Assembly (NCBI GenBank): GCA_964020085.1
Contig: OZ026598.1
Span: forward strand, 15,334,930 to 15,398,929
Direction of reading: 5' to 3'
DNA from: Micromussa lordhowensis
Taxonomy: Eukaryota > Cnidaria > Anthozoa > Scleractinia > Lobophylliidae
Length of the DNA stretch: 64,000 bases
The first letter of the stretch is position 1, and each line of letters opens with the position of its first letter. Below, in pieces: positions 9,778 through 24,143 of the stretch. The translations under genes and the position numbers were made by a program. The notes beneath the pieces are model-generated. The model did not search any database, was not told the DNA's origin, and saw only the letters and a list, made by a program, of their open reading frames with translations.

Positions 9778-10780
9778 ATCAAAACTGTTCCGTAGATGAA
9801 GTCCAGAATCTGAGAAAAGAAAGAAGGTAACTATGGCAAAGACTCTCGCCAAGATCCAGGTCACAGCAATTTTTCTTCTGCAAGATACGCGGAGAAGCCA
9901 AATTTATAGAGATTTGTCGGCCGCAAACCAACAGAAACATCTTTCACTGAGGTTTGCTACAAAAGGAGAAATTTATCTCTCGAGGAACTCAAAAACGATT
10001 AAAATAATACGAGAGTAATTGCGAATTAAAGCTCAAATGATTTCGATTAGGACAGTGTAACAATAGGTAGTTGTTCTAACTTATGTTCTTGTGAAGAAAT
10101 GTCTAACTAAGGTGATACGTTTTGTTTATAGACGGCTGAGAACTTTGATAGATTCCAGCAATGCACCAAGGAAATGTTTTCCGTTACGTTTAAATCATCT
10201 CCTTAAAACCGGTTTGACCTGATCCCAACAAGCTATGTCCGCCATTTTGAATCATCAAATCCAACCGGTCTCGAACCCAGTCTGACCGGTTTGACAGTGC
10301 ACCCTCATTGGTTCTCAGACAAGTCTTTGTTCTTTCTCTATATAAGCGCGATATCACCCGGATGGTTGGGCGGTACGTTCACTCCAATACAACACACACA
10401 TCTCTCTTAAAAACTCATGCAATATTCAATAATAAAACCCTTAAAACAATACATGTTTAACAGTATTCTCTCTCTCAATTTCCTTCACATGTACCTACAT
10501 GGCCTGCATCTGAATGTGAATGCAGGTTCATAATGGGTAGAAAGCGTGCAAGACTTTCATGCCAAATGGACAGCGACATCTTTGAGTCCTCAGCTTCTTC
10601 CGCTATAGTTTTCCCCTTCTTCTGGTCTCTTCTATAAAATGTTCTCCACAATCAAACTAGCAACACCACATTCTATCGCGCGCGCAAGATCGCAACGTTT
10701 ATTATGACACAGTCACTTTAGTCTTCAGAACAAATTCAGGTTTTCCGTTGTGGCTGGAGTTTCGGCTGTCAACACAGAAA

Positions 10781-11216
10781 ATGGTTTTCGTCACTTGCTG
10801 GTTAGCGTTCATTGCTGTCAGCAATGTCATTGGACACTTTACTAAGAATCGCTGCGATGAAAGGTAAGGGTAAATAACAAAGATAATAGTTTTCTAATGT
10901 CGAATGAGGGAAAAAAAAAAAAACTATTTCAACTCCGCAAACTGCTTCTCCAATGGCAGCGGCTTGTTGTAAAAGTTCCACGACTTTAGTTTTTTGTTAG
11001 TATTATCGCAAGAAGAAGCAACTTTCAAGATTTATTTTATTAATATTCTAAATTGCGTTTACAAAATATAATGAGACCAGCCGTTATGAGAAGAAAGATC
11101 AGTTTGCCTTATCGGTGGACCGTGTCCATGGCGACAGTGTAAACAAAAGGGTCGCGTGGCGAGTTGGCGCGGAACATTTGTTGCCGGTTTTCAGTGTCAC
11201 GCCATTCAAAATATAA
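10781..11216 (+). CDS. Two-exon gene, unit 8 (intact)
   Basis: Exons 10781-10863 and 11081-11216. The intron A-run is uninterrupted by T here. Confidence 0.5.
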
Positions 11217-12225
11217 ATCAAAACTGTTCCGTAGATGAAGTCCAGAATCTGAGAAAAGAAAGAAGGTAACTATGGCAAAGACTCTCGCCAAGATCCAGGT
11301 CACAGCAATTTTTCTTCTGCAAGATACGCGGAGAAGCCAAATTTATAGAGATTTGTCGGCCGGAAACCAACAGAAACATCTTTCACTGAGGTTTGCTACA
11401 AAAGGAGAAATTTATCTCTCGAGGAACTCAAAAACGATTAAAATAATACGAGAGTAATTGCGAATTAAAGCTCAAATGATTTCGATTAGGACAGTGTAAC
11501 AATAGGTAGTTGTTCTAACTTATGTTCTTGTGAAGAAATGTCTAACTAAGGTGATACGTTTTGTTTATAGACGGCTGAGAACTTTGATAGATTCCAGCAA
11601 TGCACCAAGGAAATGTTTTCCGTTACGTTTAAATCATCTCCTTAAAACCGGTTTGACCTGATCCCAACAAGCTATGTCCGCCAATTTGAATCATCAAATC
11701 CAACCGGTCTCGAACCCAGTCTGACCGGTTTGACAGTGCACCCTCATTGGTTCTCAGACAAGTCTTTGTTCTTTCTCTATATAAGCGCGATATCACCCGG
11801 ATGGTTGGGCGGTACGTTCACTCCAATACAACACACACATCTCTCTTAAAAACTCATGCAATATTCAATAATAAAACTCTTAAAACAATACATGTTTAAC
11901 AGTATTCTCTCTCTCAATTTCCTTCACATGTACCTACATGGCCTGCATCTGAATGTGAATGCAGGTTCATAATGGGTAGAAAGCGTGCAAGACTTTCATG
12001 CCAAATGGACAGCGACATCTTTGAGTCCTCAGCTTCTTCCGCTATAGTTTTCCCCTTCTTCTGGTCTCTTCTATAAAATGTTCTCCACAATCAAAATCAA
12101 ACTAGCAACACCACATTCTATCGCGCGCGCAAGATCGCAACGTTTATTATGACACAGTCACTTTAGTCTTCAGAACAAATTCAGGTTTTCCGTTGTGGCT
12201 GGAGTTTCGGCTGTCAACACAGAAA

Positions 12226-12661
12226 ATGGTTTTCGTCACTTGCTGGTTAGCGTTCATTGCTGTCAGCAATGTCATTGGACACTTTACTAAGAATCGCTGC
12301 GATGAAAGGTAAGGGTAAATAACAAAGATAATAGTTTTCTAATGTCGAATGAGTGGAAAAAAAAAAAACTATTTCAACTCCGCAAACTGCTTCTCCAATG
12401 GCAGCGGCTTGTTGTAAAAGTTCCACGACTTTAGTTTTTTGTTAGTATTATCGCAAGAAGAAGCAACTTTCAAGATTTATTTTATTAATATTCTAAATTG
12501 CGTTTACAAAATATAATGAGACCAGCCGTTATGAGAAGAAAGATCAGTTTGCCTTATCGGTGGACCGTGTCCATGGCGACAGTGTAAACAAAAGGGTCGC
12601 GTGGCGAGTTGGCGCGGAACATTTGTTGCCGGTTTTCAGTGTCACGCCATTCAAAATATAA
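12226..12661 (+). CDS. Two-exon gene, unit 9 (intact)
   Basis: Exons 12226-12308 and 12526-12661. It shares the 6-bp promoter-proximal insertion with unit 7. The intron has GAGTGG in place of GAGGG before the A-run. Confidence 0.5.
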
Positions 12662-13664
12662 ATCAAAACTGTTCCGTAGATGAAGTCCAGAATCTGAGAA
12701 AAGAAAGAAGGTAACTATGGCAAAGACTCTCGCCAAGATCCAGGTCACAGCAATTTTTCTTCTGCAAGATACGCGGAGAAGCCAAATTTATAGAGATTTG
12801 TCGGCCGGAAACCAACAGAAACATCTTTCACTGAGGTTTGCTACAAAAGGAGAAATTTATCTCTCGAGGAACTCAAAAACGATTAAAATAATACGAGAGT
12901 AATTGCGAATTAAAGCTCAAATGATTTCGATTAGGACAGTGTAACAATAGGTAGTTGTTCTAACTTATGTTCTTGTGAAGAAATGTCTAACTAAGGTGAT
13001 ACGTTTTGTTTATAGACGGCTGAGAACTTTGATAGATTCCAGCAATGCACCAAGGAAATGTTTTCCGTTACGTTTAAATCATCTCCTTAAAACCGGTTTG
13101 ACCTGATCCCAACAAGCTATGTCCGCCATTTTGAATCATCAAATCCAACCGGTCTCGAACCCAGTCTGACCGGTTTGACAGTGCACCCTCATTGGTTCTC
13201 AGACAAGTCTTTGTTCTTTCTCTATATAAGCGCGATATCACCCGGATGGTTGGGCGGTACGTTCACTCCAATACAACACACACATCTCTCTTAAAAACTC
13301 ATGCAATATTCAATAATAAAACTCTTAAAACAATACATGTTTAACAGTATTCTCTCTCTCAATTTCCTTCACATGTACCTACATGGCCTGCATCTGAATG
13401 TGAATGCAGGTTCATAATGGGTAGAAAGCGTGCAAGACTTTCATGCCAAATGGACAGCGACATCTTTGAGTCCTCAGCTTCTTCCGCTATAGTTTTCCCC
13501 TTCTTCTGGCCTCTTCTATAAAATGTTCTCCACAATCAAACTAGCAACACCACATTCTATCGCGCGCGCAAGATCGCAACGTTTATTATGACACAGTCAC
13601 TTTAGTCTTCAGAACAAATTCAGGTTTTCCGTTGTGGCTGGAGTTTCGGCTGTCAACACAGAAA

Positions 13665-14099
13665 ATGGTTTTCGTCACTTGCTGGTTAGCGTTCATTGCT
13701 GTCAGCAATGTCATTGGACACTTTACTAAGAATCGCTGCGATGAAAGGTAAGGGTAAATAACAAAGATAATAGTTTTCTAATGTCGAATGAGGGAAAAAA
13801 AATAAACTATTTCAACTCCGCAAACTGCTTCTCCAATGGCAGCGGCTTGTTGTAAAAGTTCCACGACTTTAGTTTTTTGTTAGTATTATCGCAAGAAGAA
13901 GCAACTTTCAAGATTTATTTTATTAATATTCTAAATTGCGTTTACAAAATATAATGAGACCAGCCGTTATGAGAAGAAAGATCAGTTTGCCTTATCGGTG
14001 GACCGTGTCCATGGCGACAGTGTAAACAAAAGGGTCGCGTGGCGAGTTGGCGCGGAACATTTGTTGCCGGTTTTCAGTGTCACGCCATTCAAAATATAA
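13665..14099 (+). CDS. Two-exon gene, unit 10 (intact)
   Basis: Exons 13665-13747 and 13964-14099, no coding change. Confidence 0.5.
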
Positions 14100-15102
14100 A
14101 TCAAAACTGTTCAGTAGATGAAGTCCAGAATCTGAGAAAAGAAAGAAGGTAACTATGGCAAAGACTCTCGCCAAGATCCAGGTCACAGCAATTTTTCTTC
14201 TGCAAGATACGCGGAGAAGCCAAATTTATAGAGATTTGTCGGCCGGAAACCAACAGAAACATCTTTCACTGAGGTTTGCTACAAAAGGAGAAATTTATCT
14301 CTCGAGGAACTCAAAAACGATTAAAATAATACGAGAGTAATTGCGAATTAAAGCTCAAATGATTTCGATTAGGACAGTGTAACAATAGGTAGTTGTTCTA
14401 ACTTATGTTCTTGTGAAGAAATGTCTAACTAAGGTGATACGTTTTGTTTATAGACGGCTGAGAACTTTGATAGATTCCAGCAATGCACCAAGGAAATGTT
14501 TTCCGTTACGTTTAAATCATCTCCTTAAAACCGGTTTGACCTGATCCCAACAAGCTATGTCCGCCATTTTGAATCATCAAATCCAACCGGTCTCGAACCC
14601 AGTCTGACCGGTTTGACAGTGCACCCTCATTGGTTCTCAGACAAGTCTTTGTTCTTTCTCTATATAAGCGCGATATCACCCGGATGGTTGGGCGGTACGT
14701 TCACTCCAATACAACACACACATCTCTCTTAAAAACTCATGCAATATTCAATAATAAAACTCTTAAAACAATACATGTTTAACAGTATTCTCTCTCTCAA
14801 TTTCCTTCACATGTACCTACATGGCCTGCATCTGAATGTGAATGCAGGTTCATAATGGGTAGAAAGCGTGCAAGACTTTCATGCCAAATGGACAGCGACA
14901 TCTTTGAGTCCTCAGCTTCTTCCGCTATAGTTTTCCCCTTCTTCTGGCCTCTTCTATAAAATGTTCTCCACAATCAAACTAGCAACACCACATTCTATCG
15001 CGCGCGCAAGATCGCAACGTTTATTATGACACAGTCACTTTAGTCTTCAGAAAAAATTCAGGTTTTCCGTTGTGGCTGGAGTTTCGGCTGTCAACACAGA
15101 AA

Positions 15103-15537
15103 ATGGTTTTCGTCACTTGCTGGTTAGCGTTCATTGCTGTCAGCAATGTCATTGGACACTTTACTAAGAATCGCTGCGATGAAAGGTAAGGGTAAATAAC
15201 AAAGATAATAGTTTTCTAATGTCGAATGAGGGAAAAAAAATAAACTATTTCAACTCCGCAAACTGCTTCTCCAATGGCAGCGGCTTGTTGTAAAAGTTCC
15301 ACGACTTTAGTTTTTTGTTAGTATTATCGCAAGAAGAAGCAACTTTCAAGATTTATTTTATTAATATTCTAAATTGCGTTTACAAAATATAATGAGACCA
15401 GCCGTTATGAGAAGAAAGATCAGTTTGCCTTATCGGTGGACCGTGTCCATGGCGACAGTGTAAACAAAAGGGTCGCGTGGCGAGTTGGCGCGGAACATTT
15501 GTTGCCGGTTTTCAGTGTCACGCCATTCAAAATATAA
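15103..15537 (+). CDS. Two-exon gene, unit 11 (intact)
   Basis: Exons 15103-15185 and 15402-15537. The untranslated leader has CAGAAAAAATTC in place of CAGAACAAATTC. Confidence 0.5.
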
Positions 15538-16540
15538 ATCAAAACTGTTCAGTAGATGAAGTCCAGAATCTGAGAAAAGAAAGAAGGTAACTATGGCAAA
15601 GACTCTCGCCAAGATCCAGGTCACAGCAATTTTTCTTCTGCAAGATACGCGGAGAAGCCAAATTTATAGAGATTTGTCGGCCGGAAACCAACAGAAACAT
15701 CTTTCACTGAGGTTTGCTACAAAAGGAGAAATTTATCTCTCGAGGAACTCAAAAACGATTAAAATAATACGAGAGTAATTGCGAATTAAAGCTCAAATGA
15801 TTTCGATTAGGACAGTGTAACAATAGGTAGTTGTTCTAACTTATGTTCTTGTGAAGAAATGTCTAACTAAGGTGATACGTTTTGTTTATAGACGGCTGAG
15901 AACTTTGATAGATTCCAGCAATGCACCAAGGAAATGTTTTCCGTTACGTTTAAATCATCTCCTTAAAACCGGTTTGACCTGATCCCAACAAGCTATGTCC
16001 GCCATTTTGAATCATCAAATCCAACCGGTCTCGAACCCAGTCTGACCGGTTTGACAGTGCACCCTCATTGGTTCTCAGACAAGTCTTTGTTCTTTCTCTA
16101 TATAAGCGCGATATCACCCGGATGGTTGGGCGGTACGTTCACTCCAATACAACACACACATCTCTCTTAAAAACTCATGCAATATTCAATAATAAAACTC
16201 TTAAAACAATACATGTTTAACAGTATTCTCTCTCTCAATTTCCTTCACATGTACCTACATGGCCTGCATCTGAATGTGAATGCAGGTTCATAATGGGTAG
16301 AAAGCGTGCAAGACTTTCATGCCAAATGGACAGCGACATCTTTGAGTCCTCAGCTTCTTCCGCTATAGTTTTCCCCTTCTTCTGGTCTCTTCTATAAAAT
16401 GTTCTCCACAATCAAACTAGCAACACCACATTCTATCGCGCGCGCAAGATCGCAACGTTTATTATGACACAGTCACTTTAGTCTTCAGAACAAATTCAGG
16501 TTTTCCGTTGTGGCTGGAGTTTCGGCTGTCAACACAGAAA

Positions 16541-16975
16541 ATGGTTTTCGTCACTTGCTGGTTAGCGTTCATTGCTGTCAGCAATGTCATTGGACACTTT
16601 ACTAAGAATCGCTGCGATGAAAGGTAAGGGTAAATAACAAAGATAATAGTTTTCTAATGTCGAATGAGGGAAAAAAAATAAACTATTTCAACTCCGCAAA
16701 CTGCTTCTCCAATGGCAGCGGCTTGTTGTAAAAGTTCCACGACTTTAGTTTTTTGTTAGTATTATCGCAAGAAGAAGCAACTTTCAAGATTTATTTTATT
16801 AATATTCTAAATTGCGTTTACAAAATATAATGAGACCAGCCGTTATGAGAAGAAAGATCAGTTTGCCTTATCGGTGGACCGTGTCCATGGCGACAGTGTA
16901 AACAAAAGGGTCGCGTGGCGAGTTGGCGCGGAACATTTGTTGCCGGTTTTCAGTGTCACGCCATTCAAAATATAA
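16541..16975 (+). CDS. Two-exon gene, unit 12 (intact)
   Basis: Exons 16541-16623 and 16840-16975, no coding change. Confidence 0.5.
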
Positions 16976-17978
16976 ATCAAAACTGTTCAGTAGATGAAGT
17001 CCAGAATCTGAGAAAAGAAAGAAGGTAACTATGGCAAAGACTCTCGCCAAGATCCAGGTCACAGCAATTTTTCTTCTGCAAGATACGCGGAGAAGCCAAA
17101 TTTATAGAGATTTGTCGGCCGGAAACCAACAGAAACATCTTTCACTGAGGTTTGCTACAAAAGGAGAAATTTATCTCTCGAGGAACTCAAAAACGATTAA
17201 AATAATACGAGAGTAATTGCGAATTAAAGCTCAAATGATTTCGATTAGGACAGTGTAACAATAGGTAGTTGTTCTAACTTATGTTCTTGTGAAGAAATGT
17301 CTAACTAAGGTGATACGTTTTGTTTATAGACGGCTGAGAACTTTGATAGATTCCAGCAATGCACCAAGGAAATGTTTTCCGTTACGTTTAAATCATCTCC
17401 TTAAAACCGGTTTGACCTGATCCCAACAAGCTATGTCCGCCATTTTGAATCATCAAATCCAACCGGTCTCGAACCCAGTCTGACCGGTTTGACAGTGCAC
17501 CCTCATTGGTTCTCAGACAAGTCTTTGTTCTTTCTCTATATAAGCGCGATATCACCCGGATGGTTGGGCGGTACGTTCACTCCAATACAACACACACATC
17601 TCTCTTAAAAACTCATGCAATATTCAATAATAAAACTCTTAAAACAATACATGTTTAACAGTATTCTCTCTCTCAATTTCCTTCACATGTACCTACATGG
17701 CCTGCATCTGAATGTGAATGCAGGTTCATAATGGGTAGAAAGCGTGCAAGACTTTCATGCCAAATGGACAGCGACATCTTTGAGTCCTCAGCTTCTTCCG
17801 CTATAGTTTTCCCCTTCTTCTGGTCTCTTCTATAAAATGTTCTCCACAATCAAACTAGCAACACCACATTCTATCGCGCGCGCAAGATCGCAACGTTTAT
17901 TATGACACAGTCACTTTAGTCTTCAGAACAAATTCAGGTTTTCCGTTATGGCTGGAGTTTCGGCTGTCAACACAGAAA

Positions 17979-18413
17979 ATGGTTTTCGTCACTTGCTGGT
18001 TAGCGTTCATTGCTGTCAGCAATGTCATTGGACACTTTACTAAGAATCGCTGCGATGAAAGGTAAGGGTAAATAACAAAGATAATAGTTTTCTAATGTCG
18101 AATGAGGGAAAAAAAATAAACTATTTCAACTCCGCAAACTGCTTCTCCAATGGCAGCGGCTTGTTGTAAAAGTTCCACGACTTTAGTTTTTTGTTAGTAT
18201 TATCGCAAGAAGAAGCAACTTTCAAGATTTATTTTATTAATATTCTAAATTGCGTTTACAAAATATAATGAGACCAGCCGTTATGAGAAGAAAGATCAGT
18301 TTGCCTTATCGGTGGACCGTGTCCATGGCGACAGTGTAAACAAAAGGGTCGCGTGGCGAGTTGGCGCGGAACATTTGTTGCCGGTTTTCAGTGTCACGCC
18401 ATTCAAAATATAA
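17979..18413 (+). CDS. Two-exon gene, unit 13 (intact, extra upstream ATG)
   Basis: Exons 17979-18061 and 18278-18413. A G-to-A change in the leader (CCGTTATGGCTGG near 17943) creates an out-of-frame upstream ATG with G at +4. It opens a 34-codon overlapping frame and could lower translation of this copy. Confidence 0.48.
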
Positions 18414-19392
18414 ATCAAAACTGTTCAGTAGATGAAGTCCAGAATCTGAGAAAAGAAAGAAGGTAACTATGGCAAAGACTCTCGCCAAGATCCAGGTCAC
18501 AGCAATTTTTCTTCTGCAAGATACGCGGAGAAGCCAAATTTATAGAGATTTGTCGGCCGGAAACCAACAGAAACATCTTTCACTGAGGTTTGCTACAAAA
18601 GGAGAAATTTATCTCTCGAGGAACTCAAAAACGATTAAAATAATACGAGAGTAATTGCGAATTAAAGCTCAAATGATTTCGATTAGGACAGTGTAACAAT
18701 AGGTAGTTGTTCTAAGTTATGTTCTTGTGAAGAAATGTCTAACTAAGGTGATACGTTTTGTTTATAGACGGCTGAGAACTTTGATAGATTCCAGCAATGC
18801 ACCAAGGAAATGTTTTCCGTTACGTTTAAATCATCTCCTTAAAACCGGTTTGACCTGATCCCAACAAGCTATGTCCGCCATTTTGAATCATCAAATCCAA
18901 CCGGTCTCGAACCCAGTCTGACCGGTTTGACAGTGCACCCTCATTGGTTCTCAGACAAGTCTTTGTTCTTTCTCTATATAAGCGCGATATCACCCGGATG
19001 GTTGGGCGGTACGTTCACTCCAATACAACACACACATCTCTCTTAAAAACTCATGCAATATTCAATGTTTAACAGTATTCTCTCTCTCAATTTCCTTCAC
19101 ATGTACCTACATGGCCTGCATCTGAATGTGAATGCAGGTTCATAATGGGTAGAAAGCGTGCAAGACTTTCATGCCAAATGGACAGCGACATCTTTGAGTC
19201 CTCAGCTTCTTCCGCTATAGTTTTCCCCTTCTTCTGGTCTCTTCTATAAAATGTTCTCCACAATCAAACTAGCAACACCACATTCTATCGCGCGCGCAAG
19301 ATCGCAACGTTTATTATGACACAGTCACTTTAGTCTTCAGAACAAATTCAGGTTTTCCGTTGTGGCTGGAGTTTCGGCTGTCAACACAGAAA

Positions 19393-19827
19393 ATGGTTTT
19401 CGTCACTTGCTGGTTAGCGTTCATTGCTGTCAGCAATGTCATTGGACACTTTACTAAGAATCGCTGCGATGAAAGGTAAGGGTAAATAACAAAGATAATA
19501 GTTTTCTAATGTCGAATGAGGGAAAAAAAATAAACTATTTCAACTCCGCAAACTGCTTCTCCAATGGCAGCGGCTTGTTGTAAAAGTTCCACGACTTTAG
19601 TTTTTTGTTAGTATTATCGCAAGAAGAAGCAACTTTCAAGATTTATTTTATTAATATTCTAAATTGCGTTTACAAAATATAATGAGACCAGCCGTTATGA
19701 GAAGAAAGATCAGTTTGCCTTATCGGTGGACCGTGTCCATGGCGACAGTGTAAACAAAAGGGTCGCGTGGCGAGTTGGCGCGGAACATTTGTTGCCGGTT
19801 TTCAGTGTCACGCCATTCAAAATATAA
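19393..19827 (+). CDS. Two-exon gene, unit 14 (intact, leader deletion)
   Basis: Exons 19393-19475 and 19692-19827. Upstream, 24 bp are missing from the leader ORF near 19065 (ATTCAAT joined to GTTTAAC), leaving that frame eight codons shorter. Confidence 0.5.
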
Positions 19828-20831
19828 ATCAAAACTGTTCAGTAGATGAAGTCCAGAATCTGAGAAAAGAAAGAAGGTAACTATGGCAAAGACTCTCGCC
19901 AAGATCCAGGTCACAGCAATTTTTCTTCTGCAAGATACGCGGAGAAGCCAAATTTATAGAGATTTGTCGGCCGGAAACCAACAGAAACATCTTTCACTGA
20001 GGTTTGCTACAAAAGGAGAAATTTATCTCTCGAGGAACTCAAAAACGATTAAAATAATACGAGAGTAATTGCGAATTAAAGCTCAAATGATTTCGATTAG
20101 GACAGTGTAACAATAGGTAGTTGTTCTAACTTATGTTCTTGTGAAGAAATGTCTAACTAAGGTGATACGTTTTGTTTATAGACGGCTGAGAACTTTGATA
20201 GATTCCAGCAATGCACCAAGGAAATGTTTTCCGTTACGTTTAAATCATCTCCTTAAAACCGGTTTGACCTGATCCCAACAAGCTATGTCCGCCATTTTGA
20301 ATCATCAAATCCAACCGGTCTCGAACCCAGTCTGACCGGTTTGACAGTGCACCCTCATTGGTTCTCAGACAAGTCTTTGTTCTTTCTCTATATAAGCGCG
20401 ATATCACCCGGATGGTTGGGCGGTACGTTCACTCCAATACAACACACACATCTCTCTTAAAAACTCATGCAATATTCAATAATAAAACTCTTAAAACAAT
20501 ACATGTTTAACAGTATTCTCTCTCTCAATTTCCTTCACATGTACCTACATGGCCTGCATCTGAATGTGAATGCAGGTTCATAATGGGTGGAAAGCGTGCA
20601 AGACTTTCATGCCAAATGGACAGCGACATCTTTGAGTCCTCAGCTTCTTCCGCTATAGTTTTCCCCTTCTTCTGGCCTCTTCTATAAAATGTTCTCCACA
20701 ATCAAACTAGCAACACCACATTCTATCGCGCGCCCAAGATCGCAACGTTTATTATGACACAGTCACTTTAGTCTTCAGAAAAAAATTCAGGTTTTCCGTT
20801 GTGGCTGGAGTTTCGGCTGTCAACACAGAAA

Positions 20832-21266
20832 ATGGTTTTCGTCACTTGCTGGTTAGCGTTCATTGCTGTCAGCAATGTCATTGGACACTTTACTAAGAAT
20901 CGCTGCGATGAAAGGTAAGGGTAAATAACAAAGATAATAGTTTTCTAATGTCGAATGAGGGAAAAAAAATAAACTATTTCAACTCCGCAAACTGCTTCTC
21001 CAATGGCAGCGGCTTGTTGTAAAAGTTCCACGACTTTAGTTTTTTGTTAGTATTATCGCAAGAAGAAGCAACTTTCAAGATTTATTTTATTAATATTCTA
21101 AATTGCGTTTACAAAATATAATGAGACCAGCCGTTATGAGAAGAAAGATCAGTTTGCCTTATCGGTGGACCGTGTCCATGGCGACAGTGTAAACAAAAGG
21201 GTCGCGTGGCGAGTTGGCGCGGAACATTTGTTGCCGGTTTTCAGTGTCACGCCATTCAAAATATAA
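20832..21266 (+). CDS. Two-exon gene, unit 15 (intact)
   Basis: Exons 20832-20914 and 21131-21266. One extra A sits in the untranslated leader, and CGCGCGCG is CGCGCCCA. The coding sequence is unchanged. Confidence 0.5.
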
Positions 21267-22270
21267 ATCAAAACTGTTCAGTAGATGAAGTCCAGAATCT
21301 GAGAAAAGAAAGAAGGTAACTATGGCAAAGACTCTCGCCAAGATCCAGGTCACAGCAATTTTTCTTCTGCAAGATACGCGGAGAAGCCAAATTTATAGAG
21401 ATTTGTCGGCCGGAAACCAACAGAAACATCTTTCACTGAGGTTTGCTACAAAAGGAGAAATTTATCTCTCGAGGAACTCAAAAACGATTAAAATAATACG
21501 AGAGTAATTGCGAATTAAAGCTCAAATGATTTCGATTAGGACAGTGTAACAATAGGTAGTTGTTCTAACTTATGTTCTTGTGAAGAAATGTCTAACTAAG
21601 GTGATACGTTTTGTTTATAGACGGCTGAGAACTTTGATAGATTCCAGCAATGCACCAAGGAAATGTTTTCCGTTACGTTTAAATCATCTCCTTAAAACCG
21701 GTTTGACCTGATCCCAACAAGCTATGTCCGCCATTTTGAATCATCAAATCCAACCGGTCTCGAACCCAGTCTGACCGGTTTGACAGTGCACCCTCATTGG
21801 TTCTCAGACAAGTCTTTGTTCTTTCTCTATATAAGCGCGATATCACCCGGATGGTTGGGCGGTACGTTCACTCCAATACAACACACACATCTCTCTTAAA
21901 AACTCATGCAATATTCAATAATAAAACTCTTAAAACAATACATGTTTAACAGTATTCTCTCTCTCAATTTCCTTCACATGTACCTACATGGCCTGCATCT
22001 GAATGTGAATGCAGGTTCATAATGGGTAGAAAGCGTGCAAGACTTTCATGCCAAATGGACAGCGACATCTTTGAGTCCTCAGCTTCTTCCGCTATAGTTT
22101 TCCCCTTCTTCTGGCCTCTTCTATAAAATGTTCTCCACAATCAAACTAGCAACACCACATTCTAACGCGCGCCCAAGATCGCAACGTTTATTATGACACA
22201 GTCACTTTAGTCTTCAGAAAAAAATTCAGGTTTTCCGTTGTGGCTGGAGTTTCGGCTGTCAACACAGAAA

Positions 22271-22705
22271 ATGGTTTTCGTCACTTGCTGGTTAGCGTTC
22301 ATTGCTGTCAGCAATGTCATTGGACACTTTACTAAGAATCGCTGCGATGAAAGGTAAGGGTAAATAACAAAGATAATAGTTTTCTAATGTCGAATGAGGG
22401 AAAAAAAATAAACTATTTCAACTCCGCAAACTGCTTCTCCAATGGCAGCGGCTTGTTGTAAAAGTTCCACGACTTTAGTTTTTTGTTAGTATTATCGCAA
22501 GAAGAAGCAACTTTCAAGATTTATTTTATTAATATTCTAAATTGCGTTTACAAAATATAATGAGACCAGCCGTTATGAGAAGAAAGATCAGTTTGCCTTA
22601 TCGGTGGACCGTGTCCATGGCGACAGTGTAAACAAAAGGGTCGCGTGGCGAGTTGGCGCGGAACATTTGTTGCCGGTTTTCAGTGTCACGCCATTCAAAA
22701 TATAA
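22271..22705 (+). CDS. Two-exon gene, unit 16 (intact)
   Basis: Exons 22271-22353 and 22570-22705. It shares the extra leader A and the CGCGCCCA change with unit 15, so the two are sister copies. Confidence 0.5.
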
Positions 22706-23708
22706 ATCAAAACTGTTCAGTAGATGAAGTCCAGAATCTGAGAAAAGAAAGAAGGTAACTATGGCAAAGACTCTCGCCAAGATCCAGGTCACAGCAATTT
22801 TTCTTCTGCAAGATACGCGGAGAAGCCAAATTTATAGAGATTTGTCGGCCGGAAACCAACAGAAACATCTTTCACTGAGGTTTGCTACAAAAGGAGAAAT
22901 TTATCTCTCGAGGAACTCAAAAACGATTAAAATAATACGAGAGTAATTGCGAATTAAAGCTCAAATGATTTCGATTAGGACAGTGTAACAATAGGTAGTT
23001 GTTCTAAGTTATGTTCCTGTGAAGAAATGTCTAACTAAGGTGATACGTTTTGTTTATAGACGGCTGAGAACTTTGATAGATTCCAGCAATGCACCAAGGA
23101 AATGTTTTCCGTTACGTTTAAATCATCTCCTTAAAACCGGTTTGACCTGATCCCAACAAGCTATGTCCGCCATTTTGAATAATCAAATCCAACCGGTCTC
23201 GAACCCAGTCTGACCGGTTTGACAGTGCACCCTCATTGGTTCTCAGACAAGTCTTTGTTCTTTCTCTATATAAGCGCGATATCACCCGGATGGTTGGGCG
23301 GTACGTTCACTCCAATACAACACACACATCTCTCTTAAAAACTCATGCAATATTCAATAATAAAACTCTTAAAACAATACATGTTTAACAGTATTCTCTC
23401 TCTCAATTTCCTTCACATGTACCTACATGGCCTGCATCTGAATGTGAATGCAGGTTCATAATGGGTAGAAAGCGTGCAAGACTTTCATGCCAAATGGACA
23501 GCGACATCTTTGAGTCCTCAGCTTCTTCCGCTATAGTTTTCCCCTTCTTCTGGCCTCTTCTATAAAATGTTCTCCACAATCAAACTAGCAACACCACATT
23601 CTATCGCGCGCGCAAGATCGCAACGTTTATTATGACACAGTCACTTTAGTCTTCAGAAAAAATTCAGGTTTTCCGTTGTGGCTGGAGTTTCGGCTGTCAA
23701 CACAGAAA

Positions 23709-24143
23709 ATGGTTTTCGTCACTTGCTGGTTAGCGTTCATTGCTGTCAGCAATGTCATTGGACACTTTACTAAGAATCGCTGCGATGAAAGGTAAGGGTA
23801 AATAACAAAGATAATAGTTTTCTAATGTCGAATGAGGGAAAAAAAATAAACTATTTCAACTCCGCAAACTGCTTCTCCAATGGCAGCGGCTTGTTGTAAA
23901 AGTTCCACGACTTTAGTTTTTTGTTAGTATTATCGCAAGAAGAAGCAACTTTCAAGATTTATTTTATTAATATTCTAAATTGCGTTTACAAAATATAATG
24001 AGACCAGCCGTTATGAGAAGAAAGATCAGTTTGCCTTATCGGTGGACCGTGTCCATGGCGACAGTGTAAACAAAAGGGTCGCGTGGCGAGTTGGCGCGGA
24101 ACATTTGTTGCCGGTTTTCAGTGTCACGCCATTCAAAATATAA
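23709..24143 (+). CDS. Two-exon gene, unit 17 (intact)
   Basis: Exons 23709-23791 and 24008-24143, no coding change. Confidence 0.5.
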